Below are positions 17,848 through 27,271 of a stretch of 62,376 bases of DNA, in pieces. The position numbers and the translations under genes were made by a program. Each line of letters starts with the position of its first letter. The stretch's first letter is position 1. The notes beneath the pieces are model-generated. The model was given only the letters and a program-made list of their open reading frames with translations, had not been told where the DNA came from and did not search any database. The stretch comes from an uncultured Bacteroidales bacterium (GTDB lineage: Bacteria; Bacteroidota; Bacteroidia; Bacteroidales; UBA932): the NCBI GenBank assembly GCA_934680015.1, contig CAKUSP010000012.1, forward strand, positions 1-62,376. Reading direction: 5' to 3'.

Positions 17848-17877
17848 CAAATATACCGATAATTTTCGTTATCTTTG
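17848..17877. promoter_or_regulatory. divergent -7 boxes between DUF389 and EF-hand genes
   Basis: Plus-strand CAAATATA at 17848-17855 reads TATATTTG on the minus strand (toward the DUF389 gene), and TATCTTTG at 17870-17877 faces right toward the EF-hand membrane protein gene. Both match TAnnTTTG exactly. No good -33 box is seen for either. The two would compete if both are used. Confidence 0.45.
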
Positions 17878-18009
17878 AAAACTTTCCGCTATCGAAGTAA
17901 AACACTCTTACGTAATGGGTGTGTTTTAAACTCATAAGTCGAGATTGTGTCTTTTCGTAAAGCGGAAGCGTTGAATGTTTCTTAATAATTGCAATAAGTT
18001 ATTAGTAAG

Positions 18010-20061
18010 ATGAATAAAAGTGATTATCAATGGAGGTACTGGTCCGTAGGAGGTGCTACAAGAGTTTGTATCAGTAAAGGAGAAGATATAGCCCACATAG
18101 GGGAGTTGGATCAAAAGTTATGGACGGCATTGAGTTGCCCCACAACCGGATTGGAATTTGATAAGGAATTCCTTTCCTATATGGATACGGATAAAGACGG
18201 ACGTATAAGGGTAAAAGAAGTAATCAACGCTTGTAATTGGGTATGTAGTATCCTTAAAGATAAAGAAGTGTTGATTGCTCCAGAGTCTAAATTGGCCCTT
18301 TCTGCAATCGATTTAAGTACTTCTAAAGGCCAAGATATAGAAAAGAGTGCACGGAAGATCATAGAATGTCTGCGAAAAGAGGATAAGGAGCATATAGAAC
18401 TTGCCGACACTATAGATTCTGAAGCTATTTTTGCAAATACTCAGTTTAATGGCGATGGCATCGTAACAGTCGCATCGGCAGGGGATGATGAGTCTTTGAG
18501 GCGCGCCATAGAAGATTGTCTAAAATGCTTCCCGCCATTAAAGGATCGCAGTGGCAATGCTGGTGTGGATGCTGCCACAATCCAGGAATTTTATGAGACT
18601 CTTAGTGGATATGATGGATGGGCGAAGAGTGGGCAGAGAAAAGAATGTTTACCTTTTGAGAATGAAACGGTTGAAGTCTATGACTTGGTTAAGGAACTGA
18701 AACCATTAATAGATGCTTATTTTATTCGTTGTGAGTATTTTGCATACGATCCTCAGTGTAAAGAGGGAGAAGACAGTATGGAGTCTATCTCACATCCAGA
18801 TGCACAAGGACTTTTGCACCTAGATAAGATTAACCCTCAATGGGCAGAAAAAGTGAGAAAATTTCAAAGCTTGGCCCTTTCAGCTAATGAGGATATTCTA
18901 TCAAAGGAAAAGTGGAGTCAGGTGCAGTCGCTTCTAAGGGAATACGAGAATTGGCTACAGTCTAAAACAGGTTCACAGGTAGAATCATTAGGCTTAAGCG
19001 AAGTTGAACTGCTTTTGGGACAAAATCAAAAAGATGCTATTTTAGAACTTATAAACAAAGATTTATCATATAAACAGGAAGCTGATGGTATAGATGATGT
19101 GCATAAATTTCTCGTGTTATATAGTCATCTTTACGACTTTTTGAACAATTTTGTAGTTTTCGGAGCTTTTTATGATAGGTCAAAAAAGTCAGCCTTTGAC
19201 GCTGGAGAACTTTATATAGATCAGCGTTGTCTGAAATTATGTATAAAGGTGGCCGATATGTCTAAGCAGATCGTGATGGCACCTCAAAGCGGTATGTATA
19301 TTCTGTATTGCGACTGCATTTCCAAGTCTACAGGTAAGCAGCTAAGTATAGCAGCCATTCTTACTAATGGCGATACAGATAATCTTAGTGTGGGGATGAA
19401 TGCTGTCTTTTATGATAGGAACGGATTAGATTACGATGCAGTAGTAACGCGTATTATTGATAATCCGACAAGTATTCGACAAGCTTTCCTTTATCCATAT
19501 AAGAAATTTGCTAAGGCGATAAGCGACCGTATTAACAAGCGGGCTGCAGAAAAAGAATCGAAAGTATCCGGAGGCCTTGTAAATCTAGCCAATGGTGACG
19601 TAGATTCTAAGGGCAGTGCTTCGGTCGGAAAGAAGCCTTTTGATGCTACGACTCTTGTTGCCCTAACAGCAGGTTTGGGCGTGGGTGCTGGTATGATACT
19701 AAATGCCGTATCTGCTCTTGTAAAGCCTTGGTACACATTACTTCTTGTGATAGTCGGATTATGTCTTGTAATTTCTGGCCCATCTATGTTTTTAGCTTGG
19801 GTTAAGCTTCGTAAGCGTAACTTAGCACCTATTCTTAATGCCAATGGTTGGGCGATCAATTCATCTATAATTGTAAACAGTCTTTTTGGTGCGACGCTCA
19901 CTTCGCTTGCCAAGTATCCGCAGATATTGAATGTCGGGGATCCGTTTGCTCAGAAAAAGAAATCATCTGTACCAGGTATATTATTGGCTATATTGATTAT
20001 CGCGGTAATAGTCGTGGCGTACTTATATTTTACAGGACATTTAGGTAGTATATGTATGTAA
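18010..20061 (+). CDS. EF-hand membrane protein of unknown function
   Basis: A 683-residue protein without a signal peptide. A perfect calcium-binding EF-hand loop DTDKDGRIRVKE lies at residues 59-70. The central region (about 100-500) is helical and soluble with no recognised domain. The C-terminus has hydrophobic segments (about 558-580 TTLVALTAGLGVGAGMIL, 585-608 TLLLVIVGLCLVISGP, and a final one GILLAILIIAVIVVAYLYF), so the large N-terminal part is probably cytoplasmic and tail-anchored. Similar large proteins occur in other Bacteroidales, with function unknown. It is followed 22 bases on by a small gene that is probably cotranscribed. Confidence 0.7.
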   Translation: MNKSDYQWRYWSVGGATRVCISKGEDIAHIGELDQKLWTALSCPTTGLEFDKEFLSYMDTDKDGRIRVKEVINACNWVCSILKDKEVLIAPESKLALSAIDLSTSKGQDIEKSARKIIECLRKEDKEHIELADTIDSEAIFANTQFNGDGIVTVASAGDDESLRRAIEDCLKCFPPLKDRSGNAGVDAATIQEFYETLSGYDGWAKSGQRKECLPFENETVEVYDLVKELKPLIDAYFIRCEYFAYDPQCKEGEDSMESISHPDAQGLLHLDKINPQWAEKVRKFQSLALSANEDILSKEKWSQVQSLLREYENWLQSKTGSQVESLGLSEVELLLGQNQKDAILELINKDLSYKQEADGIDDVHKFLVLYSHLYDFLNNFVVFGAFYDRSKKSAFDAGELYIDQRCLKLCIKVADMSKQIVMAPQSGMYILYCDCISKSTGKQLSIAAILTNGDTDNLSVGMNAVFYDRNGLDYDAVVTRIIDNPTSIRQAFLYPYKKFAKAISDRINKRAAEKESKVSGGLVNLANGDVDSKGSASVGKKPFDATTLVALTAGLGVGAGMILNAVSALVKPWYTLLLVIVGLCLVISGPSMFLAWVKLRKRNLAPILNANGWAINSSIIVNSLFGATLTSLAKYPQILNVGDPFAQKKKSSVPGILLAILIIAVIVVAYLYFTGHLGSICM

Positions 20062-20083
20062 TGCTTTGTGGCAGGCTTTTGAG

Positions 20084-20458
20084 ATGGCTGACAATTATTT
20101 AGAGACAAGATATGAACAAATCTTCGAAGGGAGCGGTGCTAGACATTCTTCGCTGCGACCTTCGATAGATTTATGGGTGCAACGCGAAAGTGAAATGCAC
20201 ACAAGGCAAGGCTTCTATAAGATACATCCACTTCAAGTTCAGGCTGTGGAAAGAACTATTAGAAAGGTCTTTCCTAATGTCACATTAAATTATACTCAAC
20301 TAGAAGATGGCTCTGCTCTGGTGGATATAAGGGCAGTTACGCCATTCGAATCGGGTCGCATTTTCGAAATCTTGTCATTAAAATCGGAAGAGATGGGTCT
20401 TCATGCTTTTCTAAAAAAAGAAAACGAGGATGGTATACTTGTAGAAATTTTTAGATAA
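20084..20458 (+). CDS. conserved hypothetical protein
   Basis: A 124-residue soluble protein. I chose ATG 20084 (MADNYLETRYEQIF) because it gives the family-like N-terminus, rather than an in-frame ATG 18 bases upstream. The middle has a strand-helix pattern (KIHPLQVQAVERTIRKVFPN) and an acidic end. I do not recognise a function. It follows the EF-hand membrane protein by 22 bases on the same strand, and faces the convergent pseudouridine synthase gene. Confidence 0.55.
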   Translation: MADNYLETRYEQIFEGSGARHSSLRPSIDLWVQRESEMHTRQGFYKIHPLQVQAVERTIRKVFPNVTLNYTQLEDGSALVDIRAVTPFESGRIFEILSLKSEEMGLHAFLKKENEDGILVEIFR

Positions 20459-20482
20459 GGAAATTTACTATAAATAAAGGGG

Positions 20483-21763
20483 CTAACCATTAAATGGTAG
20501 AGATGCTGCACTATTAAATGTAATGGTCTTTAAACTAGCTGGATGCATAATGGTAAGACTTTGAGCGTGTAGCATAAGTCTTTCGCAGGAAGGCGAACCA
20601 TACAACGCATCTCCTTTTATCGGCCTTCCCATTCCTAATGGAGATGCGGCGTGGACTCTTAGTTGGTGCGTGCGTCCTGTTTTAGGTGTAAAGCGTACAT
20701 CCATTTCGCCGTCAGGGAATATTTCCAGAATTTCATATTCGGTTATAGCAAGCTTCCCATTCTGCCTATCAACTATTTGTCTCGGTCTATCGTAGTAGTC
20801 TGGCGATAGGGGAAGGGCTATAGTACCATGTAACCTTCCCTTCCATGGACGATTCCCTGCAACAAGATGAGCAAGATATGTTTTATGAACTTGATGTGTG
20901 GCGAATTGGCTTTGTATATTTCTTTGAGCTTCTATTGTCTTTGCAAAGACCATGATTCCACTCGTGTCCATATCTAGTCTATGGCAGCTATAAAGATGTC
21001 CATGTTCTTTTTCCAAATACTCAATTAGTGAAGTGGTCCCTGTAAGGCCTGGCGCGCATAACATTCCCGATGGTTTGTCAGAGACGATAATATGTTCATC
21101 TTCGAAAATGATGGAAACTTCTTCGACATTAGGGACTCTTTGAAGTGGATTTTCTTCAACATCAAGTCCTTCCATCATAAAAGAAAGAAGTGGACCACAT
21201 TTGCCGGTGCAGGCTGGATAAAACCTGCCATGTTCTCTCACCTCGCCACTAAAAGGGGATTTTCCATACCAGAATTCACCCATTGATAATGGCTTCAAGT
21301 CTAGTTGATAAGCACGATTTAGTAATTTGGCTCCAGCGCATTCTCCTGTTCCTCCAGGAGGTACTAAGCCCCTTCGCGCAAAAATTTCTTTTATACTTAG
21401 GCGTTCCCCTAAATAATTAGACGTTATATAGTTATCGAATAGATAGCTCTGTAATACGGCAGATTGCTCGGGACTTTGCGCTTTTTTTTGTAGGATAGGA
21501 AGTGTGGTCGTGTCGAAAATAGGTGGTACGAAACCATCCACTATGCTTTTACCCCCAACCAGGCCAGAAAATGCATTCAATCTTACTTTCTTACCACTGT
21601 TTTTCTCTAGGCCAATCAGTACACCGAGCATTTTACCTTCCTTGAAGATGTTTTCAAGTGCTGGATCGCTATCAATCTTTTTTATTAGGTCTGCTGCTGC
21701 ATTTTTTACATCCTCGCTAGGAGTGTAGCGGAAAGGATATGTGAATTTAGTGTTGTACTTCAA
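20483..21763 (-). CDS. RluA-family RNA pseudouridine synthase with N-terminal extension
   Basis: A 426-residue cytoplasmic enzyme converting uridine to pseudouridine in RNA. The catalytic domain occupies the C-terminal half: EDEHIIVSDKPSGMLCAPG, the catalytic HRLDMDTSG with Asp264 (His261), LAHLVAGNRPWKGRLHG and TPKTGRTHQLRVHAASPLGM. The first 210 residues are an extension with IFARRGLVPPGGTGECAGAK and Cys residues (YPACTGKCGP) that is typical of a Bacteroidetes subgroup and of unknown role. Target RNA cannot be told. The 5' end overlaps maf by 17 bases. Confidence 0.88.
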   Translation of the reverse strand: MKYNTKFTYPFRYTPSEDVKNAAADLIKKIDSDPALENIFKEGKMLGVLIGLEKNSGKKVRLNAFSGLVGGKSIVDGFVPPIFDTTTLPILQKKAQSPEQSAVLQSYLFDNYITSNYLGERLSIKEIFARRGLVPPGGTGECAGAKLLNRAYQLDLKPLSMGEFWYGKSPFSGEVREHGRFYPACTGKCGPLLSFMMEGLDVEENPLQRVPNVEEVSIIFEDEHIIVSDKPSGMLCAPGLTGTTSLIEYLEKEHGHLYSCHRLDMDTSGIMVFAKTIEAQRNIQSQFATHQVHKTYLAHLVAGNRPWKGRLHGTIALPLSPDYYDRPRQIVDRQNGKLAITEYEILEIFPDGEMDVRFTPKTGRTHQLRVHAASPLGMGRPIKGDALYGSPSCERLMLHAQSLTIMHPASLKTITFNSAASLPFNG

Positions 21764-22337
21764 ATCCGAATTTTTTTAATTCCTCGTAGACTCTTTGTAT
21801 TGGAAGTCCCATAACATTAAAATAGGAACCTTCTATACTCTTGATCCCGATAAAGCCAATCCATTCCTGAATCCCGTAAGCGCCAGCCTTGTCAAAGGGT
21901 TTATATCTTTCAATGTAATAATCGATTTCCTCTACAGAAAGTGAGGCGAAAACCACTTTGGTCACATCGGTGAAAACAAGTTCTTTTTCGCGACTTCGTA
22001 AGACCACAGAAGTTCTGACTTCATGAGCCTTCCCAGATAGAAGCTTAAGCATCTCCTTAGCTTGTTCGTATGAATGAGGTTTACCAAGTACCCTTCCCTC
22101 CGCTATAACTATAGTATCTGCTGTTAGTAGAATCTCGTCATGGTCAAGCTCTCTATGAAAGCCATGCGATTTACCTTTAGCCATATAAACAGGCACTTCC
22201 TCTGGCTTTATGCCATCTGGAAGCACTTCTTCAAAGTTATTGGCAATATCTACGGAAAAATCTATATCCGCGCCTTTTAAAAGCTCTTTTCTGCGAGGTG
22301 AGCCACTGGATAGGATGAGTTTAGGATTTCGAACCAT
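21747..22337 (-). CDS. Maf-like nucleoside triphosphate pyrophosphatase
   Basis: A 196-residue cytoplasmic house-cleaning enzyme of the Maf/Ham1-like superfamily, which hydrolyses dTTP, UTP and modified nucleotides. Seen: LILSSGSPRRKELL (substrate-binding SxSPRR at the N-terminus), the catalytic region LLTADTIVIAEGRVLGKP, and the ending PFDKAGAYGIQEW with SIEGSYFNVMGLP. These motifs mark the YhdE branch (dTTP/UTP). It overlaps its neighbours by 17 bases at each end, indicating a tight three-gene operon DUF3467-maf-RluA type. Confidence 0.92.
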   Translation of the reverse strand: MVRNPKLILSSGSPRRKELLKGADIDFSVDIANNFEEVLPDGIKPEEVPVYMAKGKSHGFHRELDHDEILLTADTIVIAEGRVLGKPHSYEQAKEMLKLLSGKAHEVRTSVVLRSREKELVFTDVTKVVFASLSVEEIDYYIERYKPFDKAGAYGIQEWIGFIGIKSIEGSYFNVMGLPIQRVYEELKKFGFEVQH

Positions 22338-22641
22338 TGCCTCCTCCCATTAGGTCGGTTAGATTAATGGTGCCGGTGGGTTTAGCTTGTTTGAAAGTTA
22401 TTTCTCCGAACTGTGATTCGTATTTGTTTATGTTATCTATCAGTGCGTTCATAAGACGTTTTGCGTGTTCAGGAGTCATAATGACGCGACTGCATACACA
22501 TGCTTTGTTGTTTCTTCCTGGAAATACTTGTGCAAAGTCAAGAATGAATTCTGTTCCAGAATGGCTGATAATAGCCATATTAGAGTATTTTCCTCCTGCT
22601 ACTTCAGGATTGATCTCGATACTGAGTCCTTTTTCTTCCAT
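22321..22641 (-). CDS. DUF3467 family protein
   Basis: A 106-residue acidic protein of the DUF3467 family, with ISHSGTEFILDFAQVFPG and VIMTPEHAKRLMNALIDNI. The family's role is unknown; members are widespread and often lie near housekeeping genes. It begins the maf operon, its 3' end overlapping maf by 17 bases. Its upstream region is the 435-base divergent spacer shared with the TonB receptor gene. Confidence 0.85.
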   Translation of the reverse strand: MEEKGLSIEINPEVAGGKYSNMAIISHSGTEFILDFAQVFPGRNNKACVCSRVIMTPEHAKRLMNALIDNINKYESQFGEITFKQAKPTGTINLTDLMGGGNGSKS

Positions 22642-22690
22642 AAGATTTGTATTTATTATTGATACAAAAATAACAAATTAAGTAATCCTT

Positions 22691-22729
22691 AAAAAATAAC
22701 TTGCATCATCTTAATAAATATTTTTGGTC
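22691..22729. repeat. 39-base repeat A, copy 1
   Basis: Matches 35 of 39 bases with 25927-25965; the shared core reads GCATCATCTTA, followed by a T-rich run and TTTTTGGTC. This copy lies about 350 bases upstream of the TonB receptor start. Confidence 0.75.
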
Positions 22730-22760
22730 TATATTCTTTTTTTATCAGTCGTGTGTCATC

Positions 22761-22842
22761 AGTATACTCCCTTTTCCAAAGTCGAAACTACTTCGAAATG
22801 CTTCATGATAAAATTTGGGAGCCATTTCAAAACAACCTCAAA
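22761..22842. repeat. 80-base repeat B, copy 1
   Basis: Similar (about 70% by eye, one indel) to 52643-52726. Fully shared cores are TTCCAAAGTCGA and TCAAAACAAC. Both copies lie in divergent spacers, in the same strand orientation, upstream of a minus-strand gene. Confidence 0.65.
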
Positions 22843-23024
22843 TAAAAAATTGAATTTTTTAAAAATTATCGCAATTTAATAATTATTACAATGTGGTATT
22901 TAATAATAACAAATTGAAAGTATTTTTCGGTCTATTGATAAAACCGAGCAATAAGATTCAACTATAATACTTCAATTTAGGCACACGGAATTGCAAAATC
23001 ACTATATTTTGGTATTACTTTCAT

Positions 23025-23055
23025 TTTGAAATCACTTTTTGATAGCATATATTTG
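23025..23055 (+). promoter_or_regulatory. Bacteroides-type promoter of the TonB receptor operon
   Basis: TTTG (-33) at 23025-23028, exactly 19 bases, then TATATTTG (-7) at 23048-23055, the full consensus. The start codon is 22 bases downstream, implying a short leader. This is the clearest promoter in the window and drives the receptor; the downstream genes may share it. Confidence 0.75.
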
Positions 23056-23077
23056 CAAGTAGTGTTACTTATTAAGA

Positions 23078-25921
23078 ATGAAAAGTCATAATTATAATTT
23101 AATGGCAGTGCTTGCCGTGTCGCTTTGCCTGTGTTTTAATGTTTATGCGGCATCGCCTAAAAAGACCATCACTATAAGTGGGGATATTGTAGCCGCTTCT
23201 GATGGGACACCTGTGGATTTCGCATCTATTCTTGTCAGTCCATCTCAATTGTACTCCATGTCTGATAAGGATGGGTCATTTTCTATAGGTAATGTTCCTG
23301 TGGGCAAAATAACTCTTACGGTTCAGGCTTATGGTATGGAGAGGATTGACACTACATTTGTCGCAACAGCAGGAAAAGATGTCACGCTTAAGTTATCGTT
23401 GAAAGAAGTGTCATTTAGACTTGAAGATGTAGTAGTGGTCGCTACCGGTAACAAGGCGGGGAGTAGTACTGCATCGAACATTTCAAGGCAAGCTATGGAT
23501 CACATGCAGACTAGTTCGCTTGCCGATGCCATGTCTTTACTTCCTGGAGTTTCAATGACTAACCCGGACTTGTCTTATTCGCAATCCATTACGATTCGTT
23601 CGGCTGAGCCCATATTGCCAGGTGAAACTGCCAATAGTGCATCAGTAATGAATAGTCTGGGGACTTCTCTAATCGTAGATGGGGCACCTATTTCGAATAA
23701 TGCTAATCTTCAAACTCTTAGTCCTGTTGTCAGTGGCTCTGCAGGCGATGATAGCCGGCTGTATTCTTCTCCAGCAAGAGGAACTGATGTGCGTTCTCTT
23801 TCGACAGATAATATAGAATCTATCGAGATAATTCGAGGTATTCCTTCGGCAGAGTATGGAGATTTGACATCAGGTGTGGTGCTTGTAAAATCTAAAGCAG
23901 GTAAATCGCCACTTACAGTTAGATTTAAGACTAATCCTAATATCTATCAGGTATCTGCAGGGCAAGGATTTTCATTAGGTGAAAAAGCTGGTGATTTGAA
24001 TATCTCCAGCGATTACGCATATAGTAGAAACTCTCTTACAAAAAGCCAGTCTTTTTATCAAAGAGCTAATGTCAAAGCGCTTTGGACTATAAGGCCTAGC
24101 GAAATAGTTAATGAAACCACCTCTTTAACACTAAGTTATGGTAGAGATCGCAGTCGTCTTAATCCTGACGACAAGACATCGAGAACACAATCCTATGCTA
24201 ATGATCTCGGTTTCGCTTTTAGTACTAATGGTAGAGCAAGTGTAAATGGGAGTTGGCTTCGCAGTGTGAATTGGCTTGTTTCAGGAAGCTTGAATGATAA
24301 GAAATCTCATTATGAAAGTACTGCGACTAATGCCATGAATCTGTATTCAAACTCTATGACAGATGGTGAGGTATATAGTAATGTGCTTGGAGGACAGATA
24401 TACGATGTCGAAGGGAATTTAATTACTAATGTATCTGAGGATAGTAATGTTAAAGGTGTCGTGTTACCTTACAGCTATTTTTATCAATATGATATCTTGG
24501 GAAAAGAGGTAAATGCTTTTGCAAAATTGAATGTTGATTTCGGACATACTTGGGGAAATGTTAATGAAAGATTGCTTTTAGGAGTAGACTTTAAAACGGA
24601 TGGAAATCTGGGGAAGGGTTCAGTTTATGACGAGGATTTTCCTCCATTTAGAAACATTAATAATACAGAATCGGGTTATAGAACAAGATCTTACAGCGAG
24701 ATTCCTTTTATTAACCAGTTAGGCTTGTATGCGGAGAATTATTTTAATTGGAACTTTTTAAATAGGACTTTGAATTTGGTTACAGGTGTAAGATATGATA
24801 ATGTCAATGGGCTTGGTTCACTTGCTCCGCGTATCAATGCGTCTATAGATGTATTTCCATGGATGACCATCCGAGCAGGGTATGGTCTAACTTCAAAGGC
24901 TCCTACTGCATATTATCTGTATCCTAACAAGTCCTATCACGACTATATCCTTTATAATGGGGTTTTTGCTGGAATGCCTGAAAATGAACAGCTTCTGATT
25001 GCTAAGACAGATGTTTACGATGCGTCTAATCCTGATTTGGAAATCGCAGTGAATCATAAAGCTGAAGTGGGTGTGGATTTCAATATTCTCGGCAGATATC
25101 GTGTCAGTGTGACTGCATATGATGAGAGAATGGACAATGGATACGCTTATGGTACGGATATAAGTTCGTTTATCTGGTATCAGACTACAACATACGAAGT
25201 TGATCATAAAGATGAAGGACAGCGTCCTGTTCTTAAAAAAGGTCAGGAGTATAATCTGTTCTATACAGTATATAAGCCGCTTAATAATGTAAAGTCGCGA
25301 AACAGCGGAGTTGAATATGAGATAGATCTAGGACGTTTTGATGCCATACGAACATCCTTTTACATAAATGGAGCATGGATGCGTAGCTCTAATACCAATA
25401 AGGGTTATTATTTCGGGACCAGAGCGAAAACAGGTACTCCGGAAAAGAATATTGGCATTTACGAACCAGAACTTAGAACTTCTTATGCCGAACTATTTAA
25501 TACGACATTTAGAGCAACTCATAATATCCCGCAAGTCGGACTTGCCGTGACCCTTACAGGTCAATTAAACTGGTATAGTAAATACTGGACAGAGTATGGT
25601 AATGACACCATGTTTATCAAGTACATATCGCGAAAGGATGGGAAAGTGTATGATTTTGATCCTTCTTTAAAAAAAGACGAAGAATTTAGTTATATGTTCC
25701 CTACTTTGAACGATAATCGCTTCGCTGTAGAAAAGTATTTTCCTACTGTTCTTTTCAATTTAAATGTTAGCAAGGAAATCGGCGAAATGTTTACCGCATC
25801 CTTTTATGTAAATAACATTTTTAATAGTCGTCCATTGTATCAATCAAAGTATAATGGTGAATATGAAGAGTTAGGAATTCCTATTTTCTTCGGCTTTGAA
25901 TTTAAAGTATCTATTAAGTAA
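23078..25921 (+). CDS. TonB-dependent outer-membrane receptor
   Basis: A 947-residue outer-membrane importer energised by TonB. It has a signal peptide (about 24 residues), an N-terminal carboxypeptidase-regulatory-like domain (about 30-113, GTPVDFASILVSPSQ, DGSFSIGNVPVG), a plug (about 130-270, SLADAMSLLPGVSM, IESIEIIRGIPSAEYGDLTSG), and a 22-strand-like barrel ending FFGFEFKVSIK. There is no SusD partner, so glycan import is less likely than a cofactor, metal or peptide. It is the first gene of a cluster ending with a haemophore-like gene. The transported substrate is not read directly. Confidence 0.9.
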   Translation: MKSHNYNLMAVLAVSLCLCFNVYAASPKKTITISGDIVAASDGTPVDFASILVSPSQLYSMSDKDGSFSIGNVPVGKITLTVQAYGMERIDTTFVATAGKDVTLKLSLKEVSFRLEDVVVVATGNKAGSSTASNISRQAMDHMQTSSLADAMSLLPGVSMTNPDLSYSQSITIRSAEPILPGETANSASVMNSLGTSLIVDGAPISNNANLQTLSPVVSGSAGDDSRLYSSPARGTDVRSLSTDNIESIEIIRGIPSAEYGDLTSGVVLVKSKAGKSPLTVRFKTNPNIYQVSAGQGFSLGEKAGDLNISSDYAYSRNSLTKSQSFYQRANVKALWTIRPSEIVNETTSLTLSYGRDRSRLNPDDKTSRTQSYANDLGFAFSTNGRASVNGSWLRSVNWLVSGSLNDKKSHYESTATNAMNLYSNSMTDGEVYSNVLGGQIYDVEGNLITNVSEDSNVKGVVLPYSYFYQYDILGKEVNAFAKLNVDFGHTWGNVNERLLLGVDFKTDGNLGKGSVYDEDFPPFRNINNTESGYRTRSYSEIPFINQLGLYAENYFNWNFLNRTLNLVTGVRYDNVNGLGSLAPRINASIDVFPWMTIRAGYGLTSKAPTAYYLYPNKSYHDYILYNGVFAGMPENEQLLIAKTDVYDASNPDLEIAVNHKAEVGVDFNILGRYRVSVTAYDERMDNGYAYGTDISSFIWYQTTTYEVDHKDEGQRPVLKKGQEYNLFYTVYKPLNNVKSRNSGVEYEIDLGRFDAIRTSFYINGAWMRSSNTNKGYYFGTRAKTGTPEKNIGIYEPELRTSYAELFNTTFRATHNIPQVGLAVTLTGQLNWYSKYWTEYGNDTMFIKYISRKDGKVYDFDPSLKKDEEFSYMFPTLNDNRFAVEKYFPTVLFNLNVSKEIGEMFTASFYVNNIFNSRPLYQSKYNGEYEELGIPIFFGFEFKVSIK

Positions 25922-25926
25922 CCTTC

Positions 25927-25965
25927 AAAAAATAAACTGCATCATCTTAGTAAATTTTTTTGGTC
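25927..25965. repeat. 39-base repeat A, copy 2
   Basis: Second copy of the repeat, 5 bases after the TonB receptor stop. With copy 1 it forms direct repeats 3.2 kb apart enclosing the receptor gene and its promoter. It sits upstream of the DUF4876 lipoprotein gene (start 26054), so it may be a control site for both transcripts or a recombination scar. Confidence 0.75.
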
Positions 25966-26053
25966 GTTATCCTCGAAAATCTCATTCTAATCTGACGCAA
26001 TTTAATTTTTTCACGTTACTAAGTAAATTATTATAAACTAAATAAATAAAATT

Positions 26054-27271
26054 ATGAAACATTCATTAATCGCCTTAACGGCTTTTGCGATTCTGGCTGC
26101 TGTCGGATGCCAGAAAAATGATGAGACAAAGACAATCAGTGTTAATGTAAAAATCGACGAGTCTAAGCTCTCTGCTACAGGAATTGCATCTCCAGAAAGT
26201 TACGATGTAAAATTGTCTAACTACACTACAGGAGTAACGATAGATCTTAAAACTGAAAATGGAATTGCATCTGCCACTGGTGTGGTACCTGGGATGTATA
26301 GTGTAACTGCAAGCGCGATGCTATCTTCCGATGGTTTTACCTACACTATTGCTGGTTCAGCGACTGATGTCAGTCTTCTAAATGATGAAGATGAAGTAAG
26401 TGTATCAGTAGATGCAGTTAAAGAAGCTGCACTTGTATTCAAAGAGATCTACTATACAGGATGCGGGGATTGGTATTTCCGTGACCAATTCTATGAGATC
26501 TATAATAATAGCACAGAAGTTGTGTATGCAGATAGTCTCTGCATAGCTGAAACACTGTATGCTACTAGTGACAATACTGTTATTTACGATTGGCCTATAG
26601 AAAATGCCGATCAGTATGTATTTGTGAAGACAGTGTGGCAGATTCCTGGTAATGGCACTACATATCCTATCAAACCAGGTGAGTCTTTTGTCATAGCACA
26701 ATGGGCGACAAATCATAAGACCGAAGAATTGAGTCAGGGTGCTTCTCCAGTTGATTTAAGTGGAGCAGAATTTGAAGCTCTTGAAAAAGAGAGCACTACA
26801 TTTACAGGTCTTGTACTTACAGATAATCCTGCAGTAAATATGGTAAAGGCAATTGAGGCTGGTTATGCTTTGCCTCAGTATCTTACACCGGTATCAGGTA
26901 CAAGATATATTCTTTTCAAGCCTTCTGGAAAACTTAAAAACGAAGACTTCATAACAGCTACAAATGCCGATTATAATGGTGTAGGTCGTGAGATTCCAAT
27001 CTCAGAAGTAATAGATGCTGTGCAGGCCGTAAGTGATGAAGCAGGTATGAGTTTTCTTGGGCTTCCTACAGTGCTTGATGCAGGAGCAATCTGGTCTGAT
27101 GGAATGTATACAAAAGAGAGTATTTCAAGAAAAATTAAGGAAACACGTGAAGACGGGACCATCGTTTATCAGGATACTAACAATACCACTAACGATTTCG
27201 TACTCAATAAAGATCCTCAAGTGAGAAGAAATGGTGCGAAAGTGCCTTCATGGAATACATGGATTAAATAA
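26054..27271 (+). CDS. DUF4876-family lipoprotein
   Basis: A 405-residue lipoprotein (lipobox LAAVGC, Cys19). Residues about 28-125 form a beta-rich module (TISVNVKIDESKL, ASPESYDVKL), and the remainder, with VFKEIYYTGCGDWYFRDQ, YEIYNNSTEVVYADSL and PIKPGESFVIAQ, matches my memory of the DUF4876 family whose members are encoded beside TonB receptors. It probably sits at the cell surface as an accessory ligand-binding subunit, as SusD does in glycan systems, but no ligand is known. The stop overlaps the next start by one base (TAATG), indicating coupling. Confidence 0.7.
   Translation: MKHSLIALTAFAILAAVGCQKNDETKTISVNVKIDESKLSATGIASPESYDVKLSNYTTGVTIDLKTENGIASATGVVPGMYSVTASAMLSSDGFTYTIAGSATDVSLLNDEDEVSVSVDAVKEAALVFKEIYYTGCGDWYFRDQFYEIYNNSTEVVYADSLCIAETLYATSDNTVIYDWPIENADQYVFVKTVWQIPGNGTTYPIKPGESFVIAQWATNHKTEELSQGASPVDLSGAEFEALEKESTTFTGLVLTDNPAVNMVKAIEAGYALPQYLTPVSGTRYILFKPSGKLKNEDFITATNADYNGVGREIPISEVIDAVQAVSDEAGMSFLGLPTVLDAGAIWSDGMYTKESISRKIKETREDGTIVYQDTNNTTNDFVLNKDPQVRRNGAKVPSWNTWIK

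Larger units (their letters stand above)
22642..23077. other. divergent AT-rich spacer before the TonB receptor
   Basis: No gene is visible in these 436 bases. The spacer holds a 39-base repeat copy (22691-22729), an 80-base repeat copy (22761-22842) and a strong promoter for the TonB receptor (23025-23055). The long, repeat-rich leader is unusual beside the compact gene spacing elsewhere, so a small RNA or regulatory sites may lie here. Confidence 0.6.
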
